From Campylobacter sp. CCUG 57310 (lineage in GTDB: Bacteria > Campylobacterota > Campylobacteria > Campylobacterales > Campylobacteraceae): a DNA stretch of 64,000 nucleotides. Positions 8,831 to 18,369 of this stretch are shown in pieces. Each line of letters starts with the position of its first letter. Position 1 is the first letter of the stretch. A program made the translations under genes and the position numbers. The stretch lies in assembly GCF_013201975.1 (NCBI RefSeq), contig NZ_CP053845.1, positions 806,001 through 870,000 on the forward strand. The letters run 5' to 3'. Under the pieces are notes generated by a model, which was given only the letters and a program-made list of their open reading frames with translations, was not told where the DNA came from and did not search any database.

Positions 8831-9609
8831 AGATAGCTATTTTTGACTCAGGGCTTGGCGGACTTAGTGTGCTAAATGAGGCTTTAAAGAAATTGCCAAA
8901 CGAGCAGTTTTTATACTATGCCGATAAAGACAATGTCCCTTACGGTCTAAAATCAAACGAGGAAATTTTAAAATTTACAACCGAAGCGGTAAAATTTATG
9001 CAAGAGCAGGGCGCAAAGGCTATAGTTATCGCTTGCAATACAGCTACAAGTGTCGCCATAAAAGAGCTTCGAGCGAATTTTAACCTGCCTATCATCGGTA
9101 TGGAGCCCGCCGTAAAAAAGGCCGTTGATACATGCAAAAAAGCAAGAACTCTTGTCATTGCAACACCCGTTACCGTTAAAGGAAAGAAGCTAAAAGAGCT
9201 TATAGCTCGCGTTGATAGCGACCACCTAATCGATCTAGTTGCACTTGCAAAGCTGGTTGAATTTGCCGAAAATGAGGAGTTTAACTCGCCTAGAGTGAAG
9301 GAGTATTTGCAAAGCGAGCTTTTGAAATTTGATCTGTCGCTTTACTCGTCATTGGTGCTTGGCTGCACGCATTTTAACTACTTTAAAGATAGTTTGCGCG
9401 AAATTTTACCAAGTCATATAAGGCTACTTGACGGCAACGAAGGCACTGTAAATAAGCTTAAATTTGAGCTTGAAAAACTAAATTTGCTTGAAAACACCCC
9501 TGCAAATGTGGAGTATTTTTATTCAGGTAGAGCGGTAAAAGAAAGTGCTGAGCTAGATAAGATAGATAGATACCTAGCTCGCCTTGAAAAGATGCTTTTG
9601 ATAGAGTAA
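8827..9609 (+). CDS. murI: Glutamate racemase
   Basis: Cytoplasmic enzyme making D-glutamate for peptidoglycan. It has 260 residues, the usual length. The two catalytic cysteines are in ACNTATS (Cys70) and LGCTHF (Cys180), and the N-terminal FDSGLGG holds the conserved Asp7. The start is GTG at 8827, inside the stop region of the DMT gene (GTGA overlap), with AGGAA 6 bases upstream. It is the last gene of this forward run, which ends at a strong hairpin at 9608-9642. Confidence 0.96.
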   Translation: MKIAIFDSGLGGLSVLNEALKKLPNEQFLYYADKDNVPYGLKSNEEILKFTTEAVKFMQEQGAKAIVIACNTATSVAIKELRANFNLPIIGMEPAVKKAVDTCKKARTLVIATPVTVKGKKLKELIARVDSDHLIDLVALAKLVEFAENEEFNSPRVKEYLQSELLKFDLSLYSSLVLGCTHFNYFKDSLREILPSHIRLLDGNEGTVNKLKFELEKLNLLENTPANVEYFYSGRAVKESAELDKIDRYLARLEKMLLIE

Positions 9610-9642
9610 ATTTGCGAGCTTAAATTTCAAACTCGCAAATTT
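9608..9642. terminator. Bidirectional terminator between murI and the Sel1-repeat gene
   Basis: AAATTTGCGAG at 9608-9618 pairs perfectly with CTCGCAAATTT at 9632-9642 around a 13-base loop. T-rich sequence lies on both sides. It sits between two convergent genes and probably serves both. Confidence 0.8.
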
Positions 9643-9654
9643 TGGTGCTAAATT

Positions 9655-10155
9655 TTATAGCTTATGTGATCTATCAAGATCGCTAGCCCACTCACATCCC
9701 AGCTTATCGCCCGCATTGCAGGACTTGTCAAAAAACTCTTTTGCTTTTTTGAAATTTGAGCGTTCAAGATATGCAGAGCCAACTGTGCTGCACGCATAGC
9801 CTTGCCCGAGTTCGCACGCTTTGGTAAAGAGCTCTTCTGCTTTTTTGGAGTCAGCCTTAATCGTTTCGCCAAGCTCATACATCCCGCCTGCTTGCGAGCA
9901 GCCTTCGCCCGATCCTGCTTCGCAACCTTTGATATATAGCTCAAGCGCTTTTTTAGAGTCTTTATTTACAAATTTGCCGACTTGATACATGGTGCCTAGT
10001 TTTGAACACGCATCAGCATTTTTATTTTTGCAAGCGGTGCTAAATTTCTCAAACGCCGTTTTAAAATCAGCATTTTGATAGGCTTTTAATCCGTCTTCAA
10101 AATCCCCGCTCATCGCAACCATAACCGCAGCAGATAGCATTAATATCTTTTTCAT
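9655..10155 (-). CDS. Exported Sel1-repeat (Hcp-like) cysteine-rich protein
   Basis: A protein of 166 residues with a signal peptide (MKKILMLSAAVMVAMSG) and four Sel1-like helical repeats of about 36 residues. Each repeat carries a cysteine pair such as ACKNKNADAC, GCEAGSGEGC, ACELGQGYAC and SCNAGDKLGC. This pattern is that of the Helicobacter cysteine-rich (Hcp) proteins, in which the pairs form disulfides. It is therefore likely periplasmic or secreted. An in-frame ATG at 10179 would add eight residues, but the AGGAG site just ahead of ATG 10155 decides the start. The function is unknown; roles in protein interaction are inferred from the fold. Confidence 0.85.
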   Translation of the reverse strand: MKKILMLSAAVMVAMSGDFEDGLKAYQNADFKTAFEKFSTACKNKNADACSKLGTMYQVGKFVNKDSKKALELYIKGCEAGSGEGCSQAGGMYELGETIKADSKKAEELFTKACELGQGYACSTVGSAYLERSNFKKAKEFFDKSCNAGDKLGCEWASDLDRSHKL

Positions 10156-10194
10156 TTGATCTCCTAAAATTTGAGACATTTTATCATAATAAAA

Positions 10195-10200
10195 ATTATA
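10195..10200 (-). promoter_or_regulatory. Candidate -10 box for the Sel1-repeat gene
   Basis: Reading on the minus strand, TAGTATAAT lies about 40 bases before the ATG at 10155, in the short gap after the YgjP-like gene. Confidence 0.5.
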
Positions 10201-10218
10201 CTATGCTAATATAGCAGA

Positions 10219-10866
10219 TTATATAACGGCTTTGTTTAGGCGCTTTTCGCGTTCTTTGAAATCGCTCATTAAAGAGCCGATATACTCATAAAAGCTCTTT
10301 TGATGATGCGGGTATATGAGATGGGTTAGTTCGTGAAGTATGACGTATTCGATTAGACCCGGCTCTTTTTCGATGAGGTTTAGATTTAAGTTGATGTAGC
10401 CTTTGTGATAGTTACAGCTTCCCCAGCGTGTCTGCATTTTTCGTATCACGACGCGGTTTATTTTTCGGTTTATGATAGGGGCAAATTTATCGATAAATCC
10501 GCTAAAAACTCGCTTTGCTTCGCTTTTTTTAAACTCTTCTAGTCTCTTTAAATTTGCAGCTAAAATTTGATCATCCGATATCAAAACGGAGCTTAAATTT
10601 TCATCAAATTTTATCTTATAAATTTTACCAAGCAAGCAAAACTCATCATCTTTTGGCAAATTTGCAGAAATTTGCTCATGCGTTTTAGTAAGCCAATCTT
10701 TATGAGTGTTTAAGAAATTTATGGCTGTTTTTTGTGTAGTATAAAACGGCAAAGAGCAAGAAATTTTGCCTTGCTTATTTATTTTAAGCCTTATATTTCT
10801 TGCTCTTTTTGTAAATTTTAAAAATACTTTAAAATCTAAAAAATCAATTACGCTCTCTTTTGTCAT
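10219..10866 (-). CDS. YgjP-like (DUF45) zinc metallohydrolase
   Basis: A cytoplasmic protein of 215 residues with the M48-like zinc site HELTH (His178, Glu179, His182) and a further histidine at about 188 in PHHQKSFYEYI. The upstream TRWGSC motif at about 146 is characteristic of the YgjP/DUF45 family. Members are small metallopeptidase-like proteins without known physiological substrate; some sit beside restriction systems, but that is not the case here. The ATG at 10866 is 18 bases downstream of the glpT stop on the same strand, so it may be read from the glpT transcript. Confidence 0.87.
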   Translation of the reverse strand: MTKESVIDFLDFKVFLKFTKRARNIRLKINKQGKISCSLPFYTTQKTAINFLNTHKDWLTKTHEQISANLPKDDEFCLLGKIYKIKFDENLSSVLISDDQILAANLKRLEEFKKSEAKRVFSGFIDKFAPIINRKINRVVIRKMQTRWGSCNYHKGYINLNLNLIEKEPGLIEYVILHELTHLIYPHHQKSFYEYIGSLMSDFKEREKRLNKAVI

Positions 10867-10884
10867 TTTATGCCAAAGAGCGTA

Positions 10885-12222
10885 TCAGTCAAGCTGTCTT
10901 GATGTCTTGTGGAACAAGGTTAGGGCGATAAATATGAATGCCAAAACACAAGAGGCGATTAGTGCGTAAAATCCACCGTCCCATCCAAAGACATCTACCA
11001 ATTTACCCATTACATATCCCGCACTTGCCGAGCCTAGCAAATATCCAAATAGTCCCGTTAGGCCGGTTGCGGTACCGGTTGCCACTCTAGGGACAAGATC
11101 GGCAGCCTGAAGTCCTATCATCATAACAGGTCCGTATATCAAAAATCCGATCGCAACCAAACAGAGGTTATCTACTAAAGGATTACCGGCAGGGTTTTTC
11201 CAGTAAACCACTATAGCGATTAAGACGCCCACCAAAAAGAGCAGCATAGGCGGTGCGCGGTGACCTTTGAAAACTTTGTCGCTTAGATATCCGCTGGCAA
11301 GCATACCGAAAATTCCAGCGTATTCGTAGAGGAAATACGCCCAGCTTTGCTTATCTACGGTAAAGTGCTTAACCTCTTTTAAGTATGTAGGTGCCCAATC
11401 TATGATGCCGTATCTAACGAAATAGACAAATATATTTGCTATCGTGATAGCCCACAAAAATTTGTTATTGATGATATATTTGTAGAAGATATCTTTTGAG
11501 CTTAGAGTGTGGGCTGATTCTACCTTTTGGATATGCTTTTCTCCTTTATACTCTTCAACAGGCGGTAAGCCTACGGATTCAGGCGTATCTCGCATGAGAT
11601 AAAACATCACGAAGGCTAAGACTATGGCAATTAATGCAGGCAAGTAAAATAGAGATTGCCAAACGCCAAAAATGGAAAGTCCAAGTATAGCAAGAGGTCC
11701 TATAAGTCCGCCTCCTAAGTTGTGAGAGACGTTCCACCAGCTCCACCATACTCCGCGCTCCGATGTAGAAAACCAGTTTGTCATGCTCTTTGCGCCTGGA
11801 GGATAGCCCATGCCTTGAAACCAGCCGTTAAGTGCGCCAAGAATTATCATAGTTCCTATAGATGAAAGCACTCCGGGAACCAAGCCAAATATAAGACTCA
11901 CTATTGCCGAACAGATAAGTCCTATCGCCATAAAATACTTGGGGTTGCTTCTATCCGAGATGTTTCCCATGATAAATTTACTAAAGCCGTAAGCCATAGA
12001 CAGCGCCACACCGACTTTGCCTAAATCAGCCTTGCTAAAGCCGTATTCGTCGATAAGATAAGGAATTGCTAGAGAGAAGTTTTTGCGGATGAGGTAGTAT
12101 GCCGCATAACCTATAAATACACCGGCAAAAATTTGCCAACGAAGTTTTTTATACTCCGCATCAACACGAGAAGGCTCTACTTTTTGCGTTGATGGAGGAG
12201 AAGCCTTTAGAAATGAAAACAT
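10885..12222 (-). CDS. glpT: Glycerol-3-phosphate:phosphate antiporter
   Basis: A 445-residue major-facilitator protein of the organophosphate:phosphate antiporter group with 12 transmembrane helices. Similarity to E. coli GlpT is strong by eye over the full length: LRWQIFAGVFIGYAAYYLIRKN at the start, SDRSNPK in loop 2-3, YLKEVKHF in the middle and FGWDGGFY near the end. The substrate arginine in YYLIRKN (Arg46) and the second one in YFVRYGI are conserved, which favours glycerol-3-phosphate over hexose phosphates. The ribosome site is AAGGAG. No glpK or glpD lies next to it, so the imported compound probably feeds phospholipid synthesis or is handled elsewhere. Confidence 0.93.
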   Translation of the reverse strand: MFSFLKASPPSTQKVEPSRVDAEYKKLRWQIFAGVFIGYAAYYLIRKNFSLAIPYLIDEYGFSKADLGKVGVALSMAYGFSKFIMGNISDRSNPKYFMAIGLICSAIVSLIFGLVPGVLSSIGTMIILGALNGWFQGMGYPPGAKSMTNWFSTSERGVWWSWWNVSHNLGGGLIGPLAILGLSIFGVWQSLFYLPALIAIVLAFVMFYLMRDTPESVGLPPVEEYKGEKHIQKVESAHTLSSKDIFYKYIINNKFLWAITIANIFVYFVRYGIIDWAPTYLKEVKHFTVDKQSWAYFLYEYAGIFGMLASGYLSDKVFKGHRAPPMLLFLVGVLIAIVVYWKNPAGNPLVDNLCLVAIGFLIYGPVMMIGLQAADLVPRVATGTATGLTGLFGYLLGSASAGYVMGKLVDVFGWDGGFYALIASCVLAFIFIALTLFHKTSRQLD

Positions 12223-12338
12223 ATTTCTCCTTGTTAAGTAGTAAATTTAAATAAAAACACGCCATTTTATCACAAGGTAACTTTAAAATTTGCTTTATTG
12301 TATAAATTTAAGATTTGATTAATATATTTAACTTGACC

Positions 12339-13658
12339 TCACACAAGCCGTTTTGACTGCCATTTTCTACTCTTCCATCGCCAAGTATTTACAAGGCCTC
12401 TTAACCACTCGTCAGCTACAAATCCGATCCAAACTCCAATAATTCCCATACCTTGAACTATGCCAAGATAGTATCCAAGCGGCAAGCTAACGCCCCACAT
12501 GAAAATAAGCCCAGTTATAAGCGGAAATTTCGCGTCTCCCGCGGCACGAAGCGAATTTACTATGACGATGTTAAAGGTTCGTCCCGTCTCAAGAACTATA
12601 GAAAGCGCAAACAACGGTAGCATGATCTCTTTTAGCTCGGCTGTCAAATTTAGCCTGTCCATAATGATCTCTTTGCCAAAGTATGCGACTAAAACCACGA
12701 TAGTGGTGGCTATAAAGCCAAGCTTAAGTGCGTAAAACGTCCTTTTATAAGCGTCATCAAACCGCATGGCGCCTACTAAATGCCCCACGATGATCTCGTT
12801 TGCCACACTTATACTAGCTCCGCAAAGCAAGATCAAAAGTGTGATCTGAAAGTATATGGTCTGCACGCTTAGACTTGCTTCACCCATGCTTGCCACAAAA
12901 CCAAATGCTACCATGTATTGCGCCATCCAGAGTAAATTTTCTCCCGCACTTGGAAGTCCGACGGATAAAATTTTACGCAAAATTTTAAACGGCAGGCTAA
13001 CTAGCATTTTTATATAAATTCTAACTTTAGCCGTGCGAGAAAGGATGATAAAAAGCATTATAAGCGCAACTAGCCTTCCGACGAGAGTTGATACGCCAAC
13101 TCCGTATAATCCGTAGTTTGGAAGCCCAAACCAGCCAAAAAGAGCTATCGCGTTGCCAAGAAGCGTAATGACATTCATTAAAACGGAGACAAGCATAACC
13201 TGAAATGCGAAGTTATAGACTCTAATAACCGCCGCAAGAACCATCCCGACTCCGTCAAAAAATAGCGCTATGCCAAGAACGTGTAGGTAGTTAAAGCTCT
13301 CGTCTATCAAATTTTCAGGCACTTGTAAAAGCTCTAAAACTTCATGCCCGTAAAAGTAGATAAATATCGCTGCAGTGATGCCAAAAATCGTGTTAAAAGT
13401 TATGCTTGCGTGTATAACTCTGATGGCTAAATTTTTGTTTTTTGCGCCCAAGGCTTGAGCGACTACGACAGAGCAACCAACGCTTAAAAAACTAAAAATC
13501 GTCATAAAAAGATCCATGACTTGATTGCCCGCACCCATTGCGCCCACTAGATGAATGCTTACTTTTGTGACCATGTAGGTGTTTATGATGAGCGTTATGA
13601 AGTGTAAAAACATATCCAAAAATATAGGAATCGTAAGCTTTCTAAGCGAGAGGTTCAT
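12339..13658 (-). CDS. MATE-family efflux transporter
   Basis: A 439-residue protein with 12 predicted membrane helices in two six-helix halves, the MATE layout. It has SVGCSVVVAQALGAKN in the first half and the matching ISVANEIIVGHLVGA in the second. It is probably a sodium or proton coupled exporter of drugs or metabolites. The ATG at 13658 is preceded by a candidate TATAAT box at 13698-13703. It lies upstream of glpT on the same strand with a 116-base gap and is likely a separate unit. Confidence 0.88.
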   Translation of the reverse strand: MNLSLRKLTIPIFLDMFLHFITLIINTYMVTKVSIHLVGAMGAGNQVMDLFMTIFSFLSVGCSVVVAQALGAKNKNLAIRVIHASITFNTIFGITAAIFIYFYGHEVLELLQVPENLIDESFNYLHVLGIALFFDGVGMVLAAVIRVYNFAFQVMLVSVLMNVITLLGNAIALFGWFGLPNYGLYGVGVSTLVGRLVALIMLFIILSRTAKVRIYIKMLVSLPFKILRKILSVGLPSAGENLLWMAQYMVAFGFVASMGEASLSVQTIYFQITLLILLCGASISVANEIIVGHLVGAMRFDDAYKRTFYALKLGFIATTIVVLVAYFGKEIIMDRLNLTAELKEIMLPLFALSIVLETGRTFNIVIVNSLRAAGDAKFPLITGLIFMWGVSLPLGYYLGIVQGMGIIGVWIGFVADEWLRGLVNTWRWKSRKWQSKRLV

Positions 13659-13976
13659 AAATTTCTCTTTTGTACAAGGGGTTAAATTTAAGGGCTAATT
13701 ATATCAAATCATCTGCGTTAATTATGCTTAAATTCTTGCTGTTAAGTTAATTTAAGCCTTTAAATTTTAAAGCTACAAAGCGATGTTTGTAAATTTGAAT
13801 TTTGATTTAACTGATAAGAAATAAAATTTGCAAATTTCATTAAATTGGCATTTGTAACTTTGTGTGCAACAAAGCTAAACATTATCCCTCATTTATGCCT
13901 AAAATAGGCTTTTTATAATATTTTTATTAGCTTACTTAAGTATAATCTTTGCAAATTTAAATTTAACGGGTGCGAA
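13659..13976. promoter_or_regulatory. 318-base divergent promoter region between the MATE and NSS genes
   Basis: No coding frame of interest. It holds outward-facing -10 boxes: TATAAT on the minus strand at 13698-13703 for the MATE gene and TATAAT on the plus strand at 13941-13946 for the NSS gene. The rest is AT-rich with many short aaattt motifs. Confidence 0.6.
13941..13946 (+). promoter_or_regulatory. Candidate -10 box for the NSS transporter gene
   Basis: TTAAGTATAAT ends 31 bases before the ATG at 13977. It is a good match to the extended Campylobacter -10 element. Confidence 0.6.
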
Positions 13977-15290
13977 ATGGAAAAGAGAAATTTCACTTCA
14001 AGATGGGCCTTTATCATCGCTTCGGTAGGCTCTGCTATAGGCATGGCAAACGTCTGGGGGTTTCCTTACAAGGTAGGGACAAACGGTGGAGGCGCATTTT
14101 TGCTTATATATCTGTTTTTTATCGCGATATTTTCATATGTGGGACTTTCGGCCGAATACGCTATCGGCAGGCGAGCTAAAACAGGCACTCTGGGCTCTTA
14201 CGAGTATGCTTTTAGCACGCGCGGACTTGATAAGATAGGCAAAATCGTAGGCTGGATACCGCTGGCAGGATCCATGTGTATAGCCATAGGCTATGCCGTC
14301 ATTATCGCTTATATCCTAAAGGCGCTTACTCAGGCTATCACTGGCTCTTTAATGAGCGTTGATACAAATACCTGGTTTGAGTCTTTTGCTTTGAGTGATT
14401 ATTCGGTCATTCCTTTTCACTTTATAGTGGTTGCGGGCACGCTCTTTACCCTTCTTTTTGGCGCAAAGAGCATAGAAAAGACAAATAAAATAATGATGCC
14501 TCTGTTTTTCGTGCTGTTTTTTATACTCGCCATTAGAGTTGCTATGCTTGACGGGGCTTTTGAAGGATATAAATTTATCTTTAGAGGAGGCTGGGATAAG
14601 TTAAGCGAGCCTATGGTCTGGGTAGCTGCGATGGGGCAGGCATTCTTCTCGCTTTCTATCACGGGATCTGGCATGATAGTTTATGGAGCTTATCTATCTA
14701 AAAAAGAAGATATTGTAGATTCTGCTAAGAAGACGGCGTTTTTTGATACTCTTGCGGCGATGACGGCTGCGCTTGTAATGATACCTGCGGTATTTGCTTA
14801 CTCTATGGATCCGGCTGCCGGTCCCGGGCTCCTTTTTGTAACTTTGCCTAAAATTTTACAAGATATGCCCGGCGGGCAAATTTTTGCGATTATTTTATTT
14901 ACGGCAGTGATATTTGGCGGTATAACGTCTTTGCAAAATATGTTTGAGGCTGTCGCCGAATCGATAATGCACAAATTTCCAAACATAAAACGCGTGCCTA
15001 TGCTGATTATCTTGTGCTTGGTTTGTTTTGGCATAGGTGTAAACATGGAAGCTATTAGCAAATGGGGTCCTTGGATGGATTTCGTATCTATCTATATCAT
15101 CCCTATCGGTGCGGTCATAGGCGCTATATCTTGGTTTTGGATTATCAAAAAAGAAGAGATAATGGACGAGATAAATACCGGCGCGGCTAAAGCTCAAGGC
15201 GCGCTTTGGTATAGCATAGGAAGATATATCTATGTGCCGATGGCTCTTACGCTTTGCATAATTGCACTTAGCATGCAACACTCGTTTTAA
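13977..15290 (+). CDS. Sodium-dependent symporter, NSS/SNF family (first copy)
   Basis: A 437-residue inner-membrane sodium symporter for an amino acid or related solute, with 11-12 helices. The signature of helix 1, ASVGSAIGMANVWGFPYKVGTNGGG, matches the NSS sodium site. A second member of the family lies at 24831-26204, and the two are clearly different in sequence. The ATG at 13977 has a poor ribosome site but sits directly before the conserved N-terminal RNFTSRWAFI. An Uup-like gene follows after 8 bases and may be co-transcribed. The substrate is not predictable from sequence alone. Confidence 0.9.
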   Translation: MEKRNFTSRWAFIIASVGSAIGMANVWGFPYKVGTNGGGAFLLIYLFFIAIFSYVGLSAEYAIGRRAKTGTLGSYEYAFSTRGLDKIGKIVGWIPLAGSMCIAIGYAVIIAYILKALTQAITGSLMSVDTNTWFESFALSDYSVIPFHFIVVAGTLFTLLFGAKSIEKTNKIMMPLFFVLFFILAIRVAMLDGAFEGYKFIFRGGWDKLSEPMVWVAAMGQAFFSLSITGSGMIVYGAYLSKKEDIVDSAKKTAFFDTLAAMTAALVMIPAVFAYSMDPAAGPGLLFVTLPKILQDMPGGQIFAIILFTAVIFGGITSLQNMFEAVAESIMHKFPNIKRVPMLIILCLVCFGIGVNMEAISKWGPWMDFVSIYIIPIGAVIGAISWFWIIKKEEIMDEINTGAAKAQGALWYSIGRYIYVPMALTLCIIALSMQHSF

Positions 15291-15298
15291 GGGTTAAA

Positions 15299-17239
15299 GT
15301 GGCGTTAGTCGATCTTATCGAAGTCAGTAAGAAATTTGGCGCTAATGAAATTTTAAATCAGATAAATTTCAGTATAAACGAGCGTGAGATCATAGCCGTC
15401 ATAGGCAAAAACGGAAGCGGCAAGAGCACTCTTATAAAGCTTGTGGCAGGAGGAAGCTATGAGCCTGATACGGGAAGGCGCGTAGTGCAAAACGGCATAA
15501 AGGTCGAGATGCTTGCGCAAAATCCTAAATTTGATGAAGGTATAAGCATCAAGGAGGCTTTAAATTTAGAGCTTAAAGAGATATTTGACGCTAGAAGCGA
15601 GTATGCAACCGTGCTTGAAAAGCTTGCTGACAATCCAAGCGATAAGGAGCTTAATTTAAGGCAAGATGAACTTATAAAATTTATAGAAGCGAAAGATGGC
15701 TGGCAGATTGAGCGAAAGATCGAGCAGGTTTTGATCGAATTTAAGCTAAAAGAGTATGAAAATAGGGCGGTTTCTAGCCTTAGCGGTGGTGAAATTCGCC
15801 GCGTAGCACTAGGCGCTTTAATCCTTAAAAAGCCAGATGTGCTCTTACTTGATGAGCCGACAAACCACCTTGACGTATATATGGTGCGCTTTTTAGAACA
15901 GATGCTTAAAAGCTCAAAGCAAACCATCGTATTTATAAGCCATGATCGATATTTTATCGATGCTTTGGCGACTAGAAGCGTTGAGGTCGAGGAGGGCAAG
16001 CTTCGAAGTTTTGACGGCGGATATGCTAACTACTTAGCTAAAAAAGAGGAAATTTTACTCTCTTTGGCCAAATCTCACGAGACATTGCTAAAACAGCTTA
16101 AAAGCGAAGAGGAGTGGCTAAGACGCGGAGTTAAAGCTCGCCTTAAGCGCAACGAGGGTCGCAAAGAGCGCGTTATGCAGATGCGTGAAGAAGCCAAGAA
16201 AAATCCCGGCGTTATCAGACGAGTAAGACTTGAGCTTGAGCGTGCGAGTAAAAATTTCAACCAAACCCACTCGACAAATCGCAAAAAAATGCTTTTTGAG
16301 ATTAAAAATTTAAGCAAAAATATCGGCGGTAAAATTTTATTTGAAAAATTTGACGCGCGGGTATTGCAAGGAGAGCGTATCGCTATAGTAGGGCGAAACG
16401 GAAGCGGCAAGAGTACCTTGCTAAAAATTTTGCTGGGACTTGATAAGCCAAGCGGCGGCGAGATTAAGCGTGGCGATGTGAGGATAGGGTATTTTGATCA
16501 GGCAAGAAGTGCGTTAAGCGACGAAAAAAGCCTTATAGAGGTATTTTGTCCAAACGGTGGAGATAGGGTGCAGGTGCGCGGACGAAATATGCATGTGTAT
16601 GGGTATCTTAAAAATTTCCTCTTTCCAAAGGAGTTTTTGGATAAGCCAATCGGCGTGTTAAGCGGAGGGGAGAAAAACCGCGTTGCGCTTGCTTTGCTTT
16701 TTGCTGGCGAATACGATGTGCTTGTGCTTGATGAGCCGACAAACGACCTTGATATAGCAACTATTAATATTTTAGAAGATTATCTGCAAAGCTTTGAAGG
16801 CGCTATCTTGCTTGTTAGTCACGACAGGTATTTTGTGGATAAAATTTCATCTAAACTTTGGGCTTTTGAGAGCGCCAAAATAGAAGTGATTCATCAGGAT
16901 TATAGCGTTTATCTTGAGCTTGAAGATGAGCTAAACGAGCTTGATAAATTTGAAGCCGAGATTAGCAAAGATAGCGAAAATTCGGCCGAAAAACAAAAGA
17001 GTAAGAGTAGAAAATTAAGCTATAAAGAAAATCAAATTTTACAAAATCATCCGGATAAAATCGCTGTTTTAGAGACTCAAATTTCAAAGCTAAATGATGG
17101 ACTCAGTGATCCAAATGTTTATCAAAAAATAGGACTAACAAAGCTTTATGAGGAGCTTGAAGCTGCTAAAAAAGAGCTTGAAATTTTAGAAAACGAGTAT
17201 TTTGAAGTTTTAGAAATCGCTGAAAATTTGGATAGTTAA
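15299..17239 (+). CDS. ABC-F ATPase, Uup-like
   Basis: A soluble protein of 646 residues with two ABC ATPase domains and no membrane part. Walker A motifs are GKNGSGKST (about residue 36) and GRNGSGKST (about 367). Signatures LSGGEIRRVAL and LSGGEKNRVAL are followed by Walker B DEPTNHLD and DEPTNDLD. The linker between the domains is rich in arginine, and a C-terminal coiled-coil of about 70 residues recalls Uup, which acts on ribosomes or branched DNA. The GTG start at 15299 follows GGGTTAAA, 8 bases after the NSS stop. Assignment to Uup rather than another ABC-F is based on the C-terminal domain. Confidence 0.88.
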   Translation: MALVDLIEVSKKFGANEILNQINFSINEREIIAVIGKNGSGKSTLIKLVAGGSYEPDTGRRVVQNGIKVEMLAQNPKFDEGISIKEALNLELKEIFDARSEYATVLEKLADNPSDKELNLRQDELIKFIEAKDGWQIERKIEQVLIEFKLKEYENRAVSSLSGGEIRRVALGALILKKPDVLLLDEPTNHLDVYMVRFLEQMLKSSKQTIVFISHDRYFIDALATRSVEVEEGKLRSFDGGYANYLAKKEEILLSLAKSHETLLKQLKSEEEWLRRGVKARLKRNEGRKERVMQMREEAKKNPGVIRRVRLELERASKNFNQTHSTNRKKMLFEIKNLSKNIGGKILFEKFDARVLQGERIAIVGRNGSGKSTLLKILLGLDKPSGGEIKRGDVRIGYFDQARSALSDEKSLIEVFCPNGGDRVQVRGRNMHVYGYLKNFLFPKEFLDKPIGVLSGGEKNRVALALLFAGEYDVLVLDEPTNDLDIATINILEDYLQSFEGAILLVSHDRYFVDKISSKLWAFESAKIEVIHQDYSVYLELEDELNELDKFEAEISKDSENSAEKQKSKSRKLSYKENQILQNHPDKIAVLETQISKLNDGLSDPNVYQKIGLTKLYEELEAAKKELEILENEYFEVLEIAENLDS

Positions 17240-17409
17240 AAAAGAAATCCAAGCGCTACTAGAAATTTAAAAGAAGTAGCTATTGCACTATATTTTGCGT
17301 AACAAAACTATAAAGTCTTTTATATTTGCAGTTAAGATATAGCTTTTATTTGCGTGTGATATATTCAAGTCGTATTACTACTAAGCCTTACTAAAGCTTC
17401 AAATTTTGT

Positions 17410-18369
17410 TTAAAGCCTATCTTCAAATTTTAAATTCGCAAGTTTATTCACGCCTCTTAAATCCTCTTTGCTCAGCATGACGTAAAATTTCTTTGTGTTT
17501 GGCAGGGCGCTATGAAATTTAACCAAAATTTCATCTTGCTTTTTGATCTGAGCTTGCCAAAAGCTATCGGTTTGAGCTTGCGGAATGATTTGATTTATAA
17601 AAATTCCTCCGACTTTTATGCCGAATGTCTCTAAAGTTTCGTTTGCGCGCAGGGTTTCAAAAAGGGGCAGAGCCTGAGGTATCATAACTAGATAAATCGA
17701 AGTTAGGCTAGGATCTTTTAGCGTTTGGTTTGCTTCATTAAAGAGTTTTTTACGCTCATCAAGACGCTTTAAGGCTTGCTGCCATCTTAGCTCTTTGCTT
17801 GGTGCGAACGGATTATGCTCGTAGTTTTCTTTCTTCTGCCAAAAGACCTTAGCTGCACCCGCTACCTTTTCGCGATCCTTTTGGTGTCTCATAAGCCCTT
17901 CGCTCCACGCCGACATAATGCTAGGCATGGATAAAAGCCTGATCGTATGTCCCGTAGGAGCGGTATCAAATACGATATGATCGTAGTCTTTTCTGTCTGT
18001 AATAAGCTCGCATACTTTTTCAAGAAGTGCGGCTTCCTGAGCTCCCGGAGTGTCTTTGGATAGCTCTAGGTGTTGCTTTATCTTAGGAAACATCTCCGGC
18101 TTTGAGTAGGTCTTTAGTGTCTCTTCGATGTTTTTGAAGTGTTCGTTTGTGATAAGGGTCGGATCAAGTTCAAGAGCGTCTAAATTTGCGCTTACATTTT
18201 TTATCTTGTGACTTAGCTTTACGTCAAGCGCATCGGCTAGACTGTGAGCCGGATCGGTTGATATGATTAGTGTTTTTTTGCCGCTTGCAGCTAGCTTGGA
18301 AGCTATCGAGGCAGAGATGGTGGTTTTACCGACTCCGCCTTTTCCTCCTATAAATAAAATAGGCGTCAT
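17410..18369 (-). CDS. ArsA/Get3-like ATPase in the cstA operon
   Basis: A soluble P-loop ATPase of 319 residues with the deviant Walker A GGKGGVGKTT, which carries the signature lysine of the ArsA/Get3/MinD group. It also has switch I DPAHSL and switch II DTAPTGHT. Only one cysteine is present (EKVCEL), so neither the arsenite-binding cysteines of ArsA nor the CxxC zinc pair of Get3 is there. It should therefore not be read as an arsenite pump. The ATG at 18369 shares its A with the stop of the preceding small gene (TGATG), which decides the start over a GTG 9 bases upstream. The operon context suggests a helper ATPase for CstA or for the small CC-tail protein, an inference only. Confidence 0.85.
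   Translation of the reverse strand: MTPILFIGGKGGVGKTTISASIASKLAASGKKTLIISTDPAHSLADALDVKLSHKIKNVSANLDALELDPTLITNEHFKNIEETLKTYSKPEMFPKIKQHLELSKDTPGAQEAALLEKVCELITDRKDYDHIVFDTAPTGHTIRLLSMPSIMSAWSEGLMRHQKDREKVAGAAKVFWQKKENYEHNPFAPSKELRWQQALKRLDERKKLFNEANQTLKDPSLTSIYLVMIPQALPLFETLRANETLETFGIKVGGIFINQIIPQAQTDSFWQAQIKKQDEILVKFHSALPNTKKFYVMLSKEDLRGVNKLANLKFEDRL

Noticed and set aside
17255-17280. Terminator after the Uup-like gene
   Set aside because: GCTACT/AGTAGC is only a 6-bp stem with a 14-base loop and no T-run, too weak to call.
17410-18369. Arsenite-pumping ATPase
   Set aside because: It has the ArsA-type P-loop, but only one cysteine, no arsB, arsD or arsR nearby, and it sits in a cstA operon.
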